DNA from: Ricordea florida
Taxonomy: Eukaryota; Cnidaria; Anthozoa; Corallimorpharia; Ricordeidae
NCBI GenBank assembly: GCA_949710005.1
Contig: OX453278.1
Span: 5,156,436-5,220,435, forward strand
Reading direction: 5' to 3'
Length of the DNA stretch: 64,000 nt
A program made the position numbers and the translations under genes. The first letter of the stretch is position 1. The number at the start of each line of letters is the position of its first letter. Shown here piece by piece: positions 32,601 through 44,700 of this stretch. Under the pieces are notes generated by a model, which saw only the letters and a program-made list of their open reading frames with translations, was not told the origin of the DNA and ran no database searches.

Positions 32601-34761
32601 CTATTTTGCCAAAAATGGCCATTTTAGACACTCTTGAAAAACTTGCCATTTCTCTTCTAATACGTCTTTTTTCATGCGGTTTTTTTCATTGTAACAATCT
32701 ATGATAGTTACGCTTTCAATCCATACTAATTAGGGTATTGTGCGGCTTGTGCTTCTCATTTTTCAGCCTTCCGAAATTTGCCCAAGAAATCGTCCATTTT
32801 TGAAAATTTTCCTATGGACCCCTTTGCTATTTTGCCAAAAATGGTCATTTTAGACACTCTTGAAAAACTTGCCATTTCTTCTCTAATACGTCTTTTTTCA
32901 TGCGGTTTTTTGCATTGTAACAATCTATGATAGTTACGCTTTCAATCCATACTAATTAGGGTATTGTGCGACTTGTACTTCTCATTTTTCAGCCCTGCGA
33001 AATTTGCCAAAAAAATCGTCCATTTTTGAAAATTTTCCTATGGTCCCCCCTTTGCTATTTTGCCAAAAATTGCCATTTTAGACAATATTAAAAAACTTGC
33101 CATGTCCCTTCTAATACGTCTTTTTTCATGCAGTTTTTTGCATTGTAACAATCCATACTAATTAGGGTATTGTGCGACTTGTGCTTCTCATTTTTCAGCC
33201 TTCCGAAATTTGCCCAAAATATCGTCCATTTTTGAAAATTTTCCTATGGTCCCCCCTTTGCTATTTTGCCAAAAATGGCCATTTTATACACTAATAAAAA
33301 ACTTTTGCGACTATTAAAAAATTTGTGCGACTTGTACTTCTCATTTTTCAGCCTTCAGAAATTTGCCCAATTTTTCTTTTTTTCCTTTTGCTATTTTGCC
33401 AAAAATGGCCATTTTAGACACTCTTGAAAAACTTGCCATTTCTCTTCTAATACGTCTTTTTTCATGCGGTGTTTTGCATTGTAACAATCTATGATAGTTA
33501 CGCTTTCAATCCATACTATTTAGGGTATTGTGCGACTTGTACTTCTCATTTTTCAGCCTTCAGAAATTTGCCCGAAAATTCATCAATTTTTGAAAATTTT
33601 CCTATGGATCCCCCTTTGCTATTTTGCCAAGAATGGCCATTTTAGACACTATTAAAAAACTTGCCTTTTCTCTTCTAATACATCTTTTTTCATGCGCTTT
33701 TTTGCATTTTAACAATCTATGATAGTTACGCTTGCAATCCATACTAATTAGGGTATTGTGCGACTTGTACTTCTCATTTTTCAGCCATCCGAAATTTCCT
33801 AAAAAATTCGTCCATTTTTGAAAATTTTCCTATGGTCGCCCCTTTGCTATTTTGCCAAAAATGGCCATTTTAGACACTATTAAAAAACTTGCCATTTCTC
33901 TTCTAATACGTCTTTTTTCATGCGGTTTTTTGCATTGTAACAATGTATGATAGTTACGCTTTCAATCCATACTAATTAGGGTATTGTGCGAATTGTATTT
34001 CTCATTATTCAGCCTTCCGAAATTTGCCCAAAAAATCGTCCATTTTTGAGAATTTTCCTATGGTCCCCCCTTTTCTATTTTGCCAAAAATGGCAATTTTA
34101 GACACTCTTGAAAAACTTGCCATTTCTCTTCTAATACGTCTCTTTTCATGCGGTTTTTTGCATTGTAACAATCTATGATAGTTACGCTTTCAGTCCATAA
34201 TAATTAGGGTATTGTGCGACTTGTACTTCTTATTTCTTAGCCATGCGAAATTTGCAAAAAAAATCGTCCATTTTTGAAAATTTTCCTATGGTCCCCCCTT
34301 TGCTATTTTGCCAAAAATGGCCATTTTAGACACTCTTGAAAAACTTGCCATTTCTCTTCTAATACGTCTTTTTTCATGCGGTTTTTTGCATTGTAACAAT
34401 CTATGATAGTTACGCTTTCAATCCATACTAATTAGGGTATTGTGCGACTTGTACTTCTCATTTTGCAGCCCTGCGAAATTTGCCAAAAAAATCGTCCATT
34501 TTTGAAAATTTTCCTATGGTCCCCCCTTTGCTATTTTGCCAAAAATTGCCATTTTAGACAATATTAAAAAACTTGCCATGTCCCTTCTAATACGTCTTTT
34601 TTCATGCAGTTTTTTGCATTGTAACAATCCATACTAATTAGGGTATTGTGCGACTTGTGCTTCTCATTTTTCAGCCTTCCGAAATTTGCCCAAAAAATCG
34701 TCCATTTTTGAAAATTTTCCTATGGTCCCCCCTTTGCTATTTTGCCAAAAATGGCCATTTT
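29634..34761 (+). repeat. 5128-bp super higher-order repeat, copy 2
   Basis: Same order and spacing of short monomers (2406, 1246, 1476). Private markers fall at 32379 (TGCCTAGAATGG) and 33704 (GCATTTTAAC). Differences from copy 1 are scattered single bases, such as CGTCTATTTTTG at ~31526. Confidence 0.88.
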
Positions 34762-37700
34762 ATACACTAATAAAAAACTTTTGCGACTATTAAAAAATTT
34801 GTGCGACTTGTACTTCTCATTTTTCAGCCTTCAGAAATTTGCCCAATTTTTCTTTTTTTCCTTTTGCTATTTTGCCAAAAATGGCCATTTTAGACACTCT
34901 TGAAAAACTTGCCATTTCTCTTCTAATACGTCTTTTTTCATGCGGTGTTTTGCATTGTAACAATCTATGATAGTTACGCTTTCAATCCATACTATTTAGG
35001 GTATTGTGCGACTTGTACTTCTCATTTTTCAGCCTTCAGAAATTTGCCCGAAAATTCATCAATTTTTGAAAATTTTCCTATGGATCCCCCTTTGCTATTT
35101 TGCCAAGAATGGCCATTTTAGACACTATTAAAAAACTTGCCTTTTCTCTTCTAATACATCTTTTTTCATGCGCTTTTTTGCATTTTAACAATCTATGATA
35201 GTTACGCTTGCAATCCATACTAATTAGGGTATTGTGCGACTTGTACTTCTCATTTTTCAGCCATCCGAAATTTCCTAAAAAATTCGTCCATTTTTGAAAA
35301 TTTTCCTATGGTCGCCCCTTTGCTATTTTGCCAAAAATGGCCATTTTAGACACTATTAAGAAACTTGCCATTTCTCTTCTAATACGTCTTTTTTCATGCG
35401 GTTTTTTGCATTGTAACAATGTATGATAGTTACGCTTTCAATCCATACTAATTAGGGTATTGTGCGAATTGTATTTCTCATTATTCAGCCTTCCGAAATT
35501 TGCCCAAAAAATCGTCCATTTTTGAGAATTTTCCTATGGTCCCCCCTTTTCTATTTTGCCAAAAATGGCAATTTTAGACACTCTTGAAAAACTTGCCATT
35601 TCTCTTCTAATACGTCTCTTTTCATGCGGTTTTTTGCATTGTAACAATCTATGATAGTTACGCTTTCAGTCCATAATAATTAGGGTATTGTGCGACTTGT
35701 ACTTCTTATTTCTTAGCCATGCGAAATTTGCAAAAAAAATCGTCCATTTTTGAAAATTTTCCTATGGTCCCCCCTTTGCTATTTTGCCAAAAATGGCCAT
35801 TTTAGACACTCTTGAAAAACTTGCCATTTCTCTTCTAATACGTCTTTTTTCATGCGGTTTTTTGCATTGTAACAATCTATGATAGTTACGCTTTCAATCC
35901 ATACTAATTAGGGTATTGTGCGGCTTGTGCTTCTCATTTTTCAGCCTTCCGAAATTTGCCCAAAAAATCGTCCATTTTTGAAAATTTTCCTATGGACCCC
36001 TTTGCTATTTTGCCAAAAATGGTCATTTTAGACACTCTTGAAAAACTTGCCATTTCTCTTCTAATACGTCTTTTTTCATGCGGCTTTTTGCATTGTAACA
36101 ATCTATGATAGTTACGCTTTCAATCCATACTAATTAAAGTATTGTGCGACTTGTGCTTCTCATTTTTCAGCCTTCCGAAATTTGCCCAAAAAATCGTCCA
36201 TTTTTGAAAATTTTCCTATGGTCCCCCCTTTGCTATTTTGCCAAAAATGGCCATTTTATACACTAATAAAAAACTTGTGCGACTATTAAAAAATTTGTGC
36301 GACTTGTACTTCTCATTTTTCAGCCTTCAGAAATTTGCCCAATTTTTCTTTTTTTCCATTTGCTATTTTGCCAAAAATGGCCATTTTAGACACTCTTGAA
36401 AAACTTGCCATTTCTCTTCTAATACGTCTTTTTTCATGCGGTGTTTTGCATTGTAACAATCTATGATAGTTACGCTTTCAATCCATACTAATTAGGGTAT
36501 TGTGCGACTTGTACTTCTCATTTTTCAGCCTTCAGAAATTTGCCCAAAAATTCATCAATTTTTGAAAATTTTCCTATGGATCCCCCTTTGCTATTTTGCC
36601 TAGAATGGCCATTTTAGACACTATTAAAAAACTTGCCTTTTCTCTTCTAATACATCTTTTTTCATGCGCTTTTTTGCATTGTAACAATCTATGATAGTTA
36701 CGCTTGCAATCCATACTAATTAGGGTATTGTGCGACTTGTACTTCTTATTTTTCAGCCATCCGAAATTTGCTAAAAAAATCGTCCATTTTTGAAAATTTT
36801 CCTATGGTCCTCCCATTGCTATTTTGCCAAAAATGGCCATTTTAGACACTCTTGAAAAACTTGCCATTTCTCTTCTAATACGTCTTTTTTCATGCGGTTT
36901 TTTTCATTGTAACAATCTATGATAGTTACGCTTTCAATCCATACTAATTAGGGTATTGTGCGGCTTGTGCTTCTCATTTTTCAGCCTTCCGAAATTTGCC
37001 CAAGAAATCGTCCATTTTTGAAAATTTTCCTATGGACCCCTTTGCTATTTTGCCAAAAATGGTCATTTTAGACACTCTTGAAAAACTTGCCATTTCTTCT
37101 CTAATACGTCTTTTTTCATGCGGTTTTTTGCATTGTAACAATCTATGATAGTTACGCTTTCAATCCATACTAATTAGGGTATTGTGCGACTTGTACTTCT
37201 CATTTTTCAGCCCTGCGAAATTTGCCAAAAAAATCGTCCATTTTTGAAAATTTTCCTATGGTCCCCCCTTTGCTATTTTGCCAAAAATTGCCATTTTAGA
37301 CAATATTAAAAAACTTGCCATGTCCCTTCTAATACGTCTTTTTTCATGCAGTTTTTTGCATTGTAACAATCCATACTAATTAGGGTATTGTGCGACTTGT
37401 GCTTCTCATTTTTCAGCCTTCCGAAATTTGCCCAAAATATCGTCCATTTTTGAAAATTTTCCTATGGTCCCCCCTTTGCTATTTTGCCAAAAATGGCCAT
37501 TTTATACACTAATAAAAAACTTTTGCGACTATTAAAAAATTTGTGCGACTTGTACTTCTCATTTTTCAGCCTTCAGAAATTTGCCCAATTTTTCTTTTTT
37601 TCCTTTTGCTATTTTGCCAAAAATGGCCATTTTAGACACTCTTGAAAAACTTGCCATTTCTCTTCTAATACGTCTTTTTTCATGCGGTGTTTTGCATTGT

Positions 37701-38979
37701 AACAATCTATGATAGTTACGCTTTCAATCCATACTATTTAGGGTATTGTGCGACTTGTACTTCTCATTTTTCAGCCTTCAGAAATTTGCCCGAAAATTCA
37801 TCAATTTTTGAAAATTTTCCTATGGATCCCCCTTTGCTATTTTGCCAAGAATGGCCATTTTAGACACTATTAAAAAACTTGCCTTTTCTCTTCTAATACA
37901 TCTTTTTTCATGCGCTTTTTTGCATTTTAACAATCTATGATAGTTACGCTTGCAATCCATACTAATTAGGGTATTGTGCGACTTGTACTTCTCATTTTTC
38001 AGCCATCCGAAATTTCCTAAAAAATTCGTCCATTTTTGAAAATTTTCCTATGGTCGCCCCTTTGCTATTTTGCCAAAAATGGCCATTTTAGACACTATTA
38101 AAAAACTTGCCATTTCTCTTGTAATACGTCTTTTTTCATGCGGTTTTTTGCATTGTAACAATGTATGATAGTTACGCTTTCAATCCATACTAATTAGGGT
38201 ATTGTGCGAATTGTATTTCTCATTATTCAGCCTTCCGAAATTTGCCCAAAAAATCGTCCATTTTTGAGAATTTTCCTATGGTCCCCCCTTTTCTATTTTG
38301 CCAAAAATGGCAATTTTAGACACTCTTGAAAAACTTGCCATTTCTCTTCTAATACGTCTCTTTTCATGCGGTTTTTTGCATTGTAACAATCTATGATAGT
38401 TACGCTTTCAGTCCATAATAATTAGGGTATTGTGCGACTTGTACTTCTTATTTCTTAGCCATGCGAAATTTGCAAAAAAAATCGTCCATTTTTGAAAATT
38501 TTCCTATGGTCCCCCCTTTGCTATTTTGCCAAAAATGGCCATTTTAGACACTCTTGAAAAACTTGCCATTTCTCTTCTAATACGTCTTTTTTCATGCGGT
38601 TTTTTGCATTGTAACAATCTATGATAGTTACGCTTTCAATCCATACTAATTAGGGTATTGTGCGACTTGTACTTCTCATTTTGCAGCCCTGCGAAATTTG
38701 CCAAAAAAATCGTCCATTTTTGAAAATTTTCCTATGGTCCCCCCTTTGCTATTTTGCCAAAAATTGCCATTTTAGACAATATTAAAAAACTTGCCATGTC
38801 CCTTCTAATACGTCTTTTTTCATGCAGTTTTTTGCATTGTAACAATCCATACTAATTAGGGTATTGTGCGACTTGTGCTTCTCATTTTTCAGCCTTCCGA
38901 AATTTGCCCAAAAAATCGTCCATTTTTGAAAATTTTCCTATGGTCCCCCCTTTGCTATTTTGCCAAAAATGGCCATTTT
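34762..38979 (+). repeat. Super higher-order repeat, copy 3, with a 910-bp deletion (4218 bp)
   Basis: Short-monomer spacing is 1496, 1246 and 1476. The first interval is 910 bp shorter than in the other copies. TGCCTAGAATGG at 36597 lies 4218 bp after its partner. The order jumps near 35880-35930 from the GCGGTTTTTTGC monomer to the GTGCGGCTTGTGC monomer that in copy 2 lies near 31704. The loss equals four monomers. Confidence 0.85.
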
Positions 38980-40455
38980 ATACACTAATAAAAAACTTTT
39001 GCGACTATTAAAAAATTTGTGCGACTTGTACTTCTCATTTTTCAGCCTTCAGAAATTTGCCCAATTTTTCTTTTTTTCCTTTTGCTATTTTGCCAAAAAT
39101 GGCCATTTTAGACACTCTTGAAAAACTTGCCATTTCTCTTCTAATACGTCTTTTTTCATGCGGTGTTTTGCATTGTAACAATCTATGATAGTTACGCTTT
39201 CAATCCATACTATTTAGGGTATTGTGCGACTTGTACTTCTCATTTTTCAGCCTTCAGAAATTTGCCCGAAAATTCATCAATTTTTGAAAATTTTCCTATG
39301 GATCCCCCTTTGCTATTTTGCCAAGAATGGCCATTTTAGACACTATTAAAAAACTTGCCTTTTCTCTTCTAATACATCTTTTTTCATGCGCTTTTTTGCA
39401 TTTTAACAATCTATGATAGTTACGCTTGCAATCCATACTAATTAGGGTATTGTGCGACTTGTACTTCTCATTTTTCAGCCATCCGAAATTTCCTAAAAAA
39501 TTCGTCCATTTTTGAAAATTTTCCTATGGTCGCCCCTTTGCTATTTTGCCAAAAATGGCCATTTTAGACACTATTAAGAAACTTGCCATTTCTCTTCTAA
39601 TACGTCTTTTTTCATGCGGTTTTTTGCATTGTAACAATGTATGATAGTTACGCTTTCAATCCATACTAATTAGGGTATTGTGCGAATTGTATTTCTCATT
39701 ATTCAGCCTTCCGAAATTTGCCCAAAAAATCGTCCATTTTTGAGAATTTTCCTATGGTCCCCCCTTTTCTATTTTGCCAAAAATGGCAATTTTAGACACT
39801 CTTGAAAAACTTGCCATTTCTCTTCTAATACGTCTCTTTTCATGCGGTTTTTTGCATTGTAACAATCTATGATAGTTACGCTTTCAGTCCATAATAATTA
39901 GGGTATTGTGCGACTTGTACTTCTTATTTCTTAGCCATGCGAAATTTGCAAAAAAAATCGTCCATTTTTGAAAATTTTCCTATGGTCCCCCCTTTGCTAT
40001 TTTGCCAAAAATGGCCATTTTAGACACTCTTGAAAAACTTGCCATTTCTCTTCTAATACGTCTTTTTTCATGCGGTTTTTTGCATTGTAACAATCTATGA
40101 TAGTTACGCTTTCAATCCATACTAATTAGGGTATTGTGCGACTTGTACTTCTCATTTTTCAGCCCTGCGAAATTTGCCAAAAAAATCGTCCATTTTTGAA
40201 AATTTTCCTATGGTCCCCCCTTTGCTATTTTGCCAAAAATTGCCATTTTAGACAATATTAAAAAACTTGCCATGTCCCTTCTAATACGTCTTTTTTCATG
40301 CAGTTTTTTGCATTGTAACAATCCATACTAATTAGGGTATTGTGCGACTTGTGCTTCTCATTTTTCAGCCTTCCGAAATTTGCCCAAAAAATCGTCCATT
40401 TTTGAAAATTTTCCTATGGTCCCCCCTTTGCTATTTTGCCAAAAATGGCCATTTT
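38980..40455 (+). repeat. Extra 1476-bp subunit copy
   Basis: Short monomers at 38980 and 40456 are 1476 bp apart. The GCATTTTAAC marker (39398) is exactly 1476 bp after the one at 37922. The subunit is therefore itself tandemly duplicated, as also at 33286 and 34762 (33704 to 35180). Confidence 0.85.
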
Positions 40456-43300
40456 ATACACTAATAAAAAACTTTTGCGACTATTAAAAAATTTGTGCGA
40501 CTTGTACTTCTCATTTTTCAGCCTTCAGAAATTTGCCCAATTTTTCTTTTTTTCCTTTTGCTATTTTGCCAAAAATGGCCATTTTAGACACTCTTGAAAA
40601 ACTTGCCATTTCTCTTCTAATACGTCTTTTTTCATGCGGTGTTTTGCATTGTAACAATCTATGATAGTTACGCTTTCAATCCATACTATTTAGGGTATTG
40701 TGCGACTTGTACTTCTCATTTTTCAGCCTTCAGAAATTTGCCCAAAAATTCATCAATTTTTGAAAATTTTCCTATGGATCCCCCTTTGCTATTTTGCCAA
40801 GAATGGCCATTTTAGACACTATTAAAAAACTTGCCTTTTCTCTTCTAATACATCTTTTTTCATGCGCTTTTTTGCATTGTAACAATCTATGATAGTTACG
40901 CTTGCAATCCATACTAATTAGGGTATTGTGCGACTTGTACTTCTTATTTTTCAGCCATCCGAAATTTCCTAAAAAATTCGTCCATTTTTGAAAATTTTCC
41001 TATGGTCGCCCCTTTGCTATTTTGCCAAAAATGGCCATTTTAGACACTATTAAAAAACTTGCCATTTCTCTTCTAATACGTCTTTTTTCATGCGGTTTTT
41101 TGCATTGTAACAATGTATGATAGTTACGCTTTCAATCCATACTAATTAGGGTATTGTGCGAATTGTATTTCTCATTATTCAGCCTTCCGAAATTTGCCCA
41201 AAAAATCGTCGATTTTTGAGAATTTTCCTATGGTCCCCCCTTTTCTATTTTGCCAAAAATGGCAATTTTAGACACTCTTGAAAAACTTGCCATTTCTCTT
41301 CTAATACGTCTCTTTTCATGCGGTTTTTTGCATTGTAACAATCTATGATAGTTACGCTTTCAGTCCATAATAATTAGGGTATTGTGCGACTTGTACTTCT
41401 TATTTCTTAGCCATGCGAAATTTGCAAAAAAAATCGTCCATTTTTGAAAATTTTCCTATGGTCCCCCCTTTGCTATTTTGCCAAAAATGGCCATTTTAGA
41501 CACTCTTGAAAAACTTGCCATTTCTCTTCTAATACGTCTTTTTTCATGCGGTTTTTTGCATTGTAACAATCTATGATAGTTACGCTTTCAATCCATACTA
41601 ATTAGGGTATTGTGCGACTTGTACTTCTCATTTTTCAGCCTTCCGAAATTTGCCCAAAAAATCGTCCATTTTTGAAAATTTTCCTATGGTCCCGCTTTTG
41701 CTATTTTGCCAAAAATGGCCATTTTAGACACTATTAAAAAACTTGCCATTTCTCTTCTAATACGTCTTTTTTCATGCGGTTTTTTGCATTGTAACAATCT
41801 ATGATAGTTACGCTTTCAATCCATACTAATTAGGGTATTGTGCGACTTCTACTTCTCATTTGTCAGCCTTCCGAAGTTTGCCCAAAAAATCGTCCATTTT
41901 TGAGAATTTTCCTATGGTGCCCCTTTTGCTATTTTTCCAAAAATGGCCATTTTAGACACTATTAAAAAACTTGCCATTTCTCTTCTAATACGTCTTTTGT
42001 CATGCGGCTTTTTGCATTGTAACAATCTATGATAGTTACGATTTCAGTCCATACTTATTAGGGTATTGTGCGACTTGTACTTCTTATTTTTCAGCCATCC
42101 GAAATTTGCTAATAAAATCGTCCATTTTTGAAAATTTTCCTATGGTCCCCCCTTTGCTATTTTGCCAAAAATGGCCATTTTAGACACTCTTGAAAAACTT
42201 GCCATTTCTCTTCTAATACGTCTTTTTTATGCGGTTTTTTTCATTGTAACAATCTATGATAGTTACGCTTTCAATCCATACTAATTAGGGTATTGTGCGG
42301 CTTGTGCTTCTCATTTTTCAGCCTTCCGAAATTTGCCCAAAAAATCGTCTATTTTTGAAAATTTTTCTATGGACCCCTTTGCTATTTTGCCAAAAATGGT
42401 CATTTTAGACACTCTTGAAAAACTTGCCATTTCTCTTCTAATACGTCTTTTTTCATGCGGTTTTTTGCATTGTAACAATCTATGATAGTTACGCTTTCAA
42501 TCCATACTACTTAGGGTATTGTGCGACTTGTATTTCTCATTTTTCAGCCTTCCGAAATTTGCCCAAAAAATCGTCCATTTTTGAAAATTTTCCTATGGTC
42601 CCCCCTTTGCTATTTTGCCAAAAATGGCCATTTTATACACTAATAAAAAACTTGTGCGACTATTAAAAAATTTGTGCGACTTGTACTTCTCATTTTTCAG
42701 CCTTCAGAAATTTGCCCAATTTTTCTTTTTTTCCTTTTGCTTTTTTGCCAAAAATGGCCATTTTAGACACTCTTGAAAAACTTGCCATTTCTCTTCTAAT
42801 ACGTCTTTTTTCATGCGGTGTTTTGCATTGTAACAATCTATGATAGTTACGCTTTCAATCCATACTAATTAGGGTATTGTGCGACTTGTACTTCTCATTT
42901 TTCAGCCTTCAGAAGTTTGCCCAAAAATTCATCAATTTTTGAAAATTTTCCTATGGATCCCCCTTTGCTATTTTGCCAAGAATGGCCATTTTAGACACTA
43001 TTAAAAAACTTGCCTTTTCTCTTCTAATACATCTTTTTTCATGCGCTTTTTTGCATTGTAACAATCTATGATATATACGCTTGCAATCCATACTAATTAG
43101 GGTATTGTGCGACTTGTACTTCTCATTTTTCAGCCATCCGAAATTTGCTAAAAAATTCGTCCATTTTTGAAAACTTTCCTATGGTCGCCCCTTTGCTATT
43201 TTGCCAAAAATGGCCATTTTAGACACTATTAAAAAACTTGCCATTTCTCTTCTAATACGTCTTTTTTCATGCGGTTTTTTGCATTGTAACAATCTATGAT
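40456..43300 (+). repeat. Mixed subarray after the super-repeat
   Basis: Continues with single copies of the standard variants and a short monomer at 42635. Private changes are not shared with neighbours, for example CATACTTATTAGG at ~42050 and TTTTTTATGCGG at ~42220, where a C is missing. No clear higher-order period is seen. Confidence 0.6.
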
Positions 43301-44700
43301 AGTTACGCTTTCAATCCATACTAATTAGGGTATTGTGCGAATTGTATTTCTCATTATTCAGCCTTCCGAAATTTGCTTAAAAAATCGTCCATTTTTGAAA
43401 ATTTTCCTATGGTCCCCCCTTTTCTATTTTGCCAAAAATGGCAATTTTAGACACTCTTGAAAAACTTGCCATTTCTCTTCTAATACGTCTCTTTTCATGC
43501 GGTTTTTTGCATTGTAACAATCTATGATAGTTACGCTTTCAGTCCATAATAATTAGGGTATTGTGCGACTTGTACTTCTTATTTTTTAGCCATCCGAAAT
43601 TTGCAAAAAAAATCGTCCATTTTTGAAAATTTTCCTATGGTCCCCCCTTTGCTATTTTGCCAAAAATGGCCATTTTAGACACTATTAAAAAACTTGCCAT
43701 TTCTCTTCTAATACGTCTTTTTTCATGCGGTTTTTTGCATTGTAACAATCTATGATAGTTACGCTTTCAATCCATACTAATTAGGGTATTGTGCGAATTG
43801 TATTTCTCATTATTCAGCCTTCCGAAATTTGCTTAAAAAATCGTCTATTTTTGAAAATTTTCCTATGGTCCCCCCTTTTCTATTTTGCCAAAAATGGCAA
43901 TTTTAGACACTCTTGAAAAACTTGCCATTTCTCTTCTAATACGTCTCTTTTCATGCGGTTTTTTGCATTGTAACAATCTATGATAGTTACGCTTTCAGTC
44001 CATAATAATTAGGGTATTGTGCGACTTGTACTTCTTATTTTTCAGCCATCCGAAATTTCCTAAAAAATTCGTCCATTTTTGAAAATTTTCCTATGGTCGC
44101 CCCTTTGCTATTTTGCCAAAAATGGCCATTTTAGACACTCTTGAAAAACTTGCCATTTCTCTTCTAATACGTCTTTTTTCATGCGGTTTTTTGCATTGTA
44201 ACAATCTATGATAGTTACGCTTTCAATCCATACTAATTAGGGTATTGTGCGAATTGTATTTCTCATTATTCAGCCTTCCGAAATTTGCCCAAAAAATCGT
44301 CCATTTTTGAAAATTTTCCTATGGTCCCCCCTTTTCTATTTTGCCAAAAATGGCCATTTTAGACACTCTTGAAAAACTTGCCATTTCTCTTCTAATACGT
44401 CTCTTTTCATGCGGTTTTTTGCATTGTAACAATCTATGATAGTTACGCTTTCAGTCCATAATAATTAGGGTATTGTGCGACTTGTACTTCTTATTTTTTA
44501 GCCATCCGAAATTTGCAAAAAAAATCGTCCATTTTTGAAAATTTTCCTATGGTCCCCCCTTTGCTATTTTGCCAAAAATGGCCATTTTAGACACTCTTGA
44601 AAAACTTGCCATTTCTCTTCTAGTACGTCTTTTTTCATGCGGTGTTTTGCATTGTAACAATCTATGATAGTTACGCTTTCAATCCATACTAATTAGGGTA
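43300..44700 (+). repeat. 456-bp dimer repeat
   Basis: GTCTCTTTTC recurs at 43487, 43943 and 44399, exactly 456 bp apart. The rare TTTGCTTAAAAAATCG is shared by the first two units (43375 and 43831). The third unit has drifted (CCTAAAAAATTCG, CGCCCC). Confidence 0.75.
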
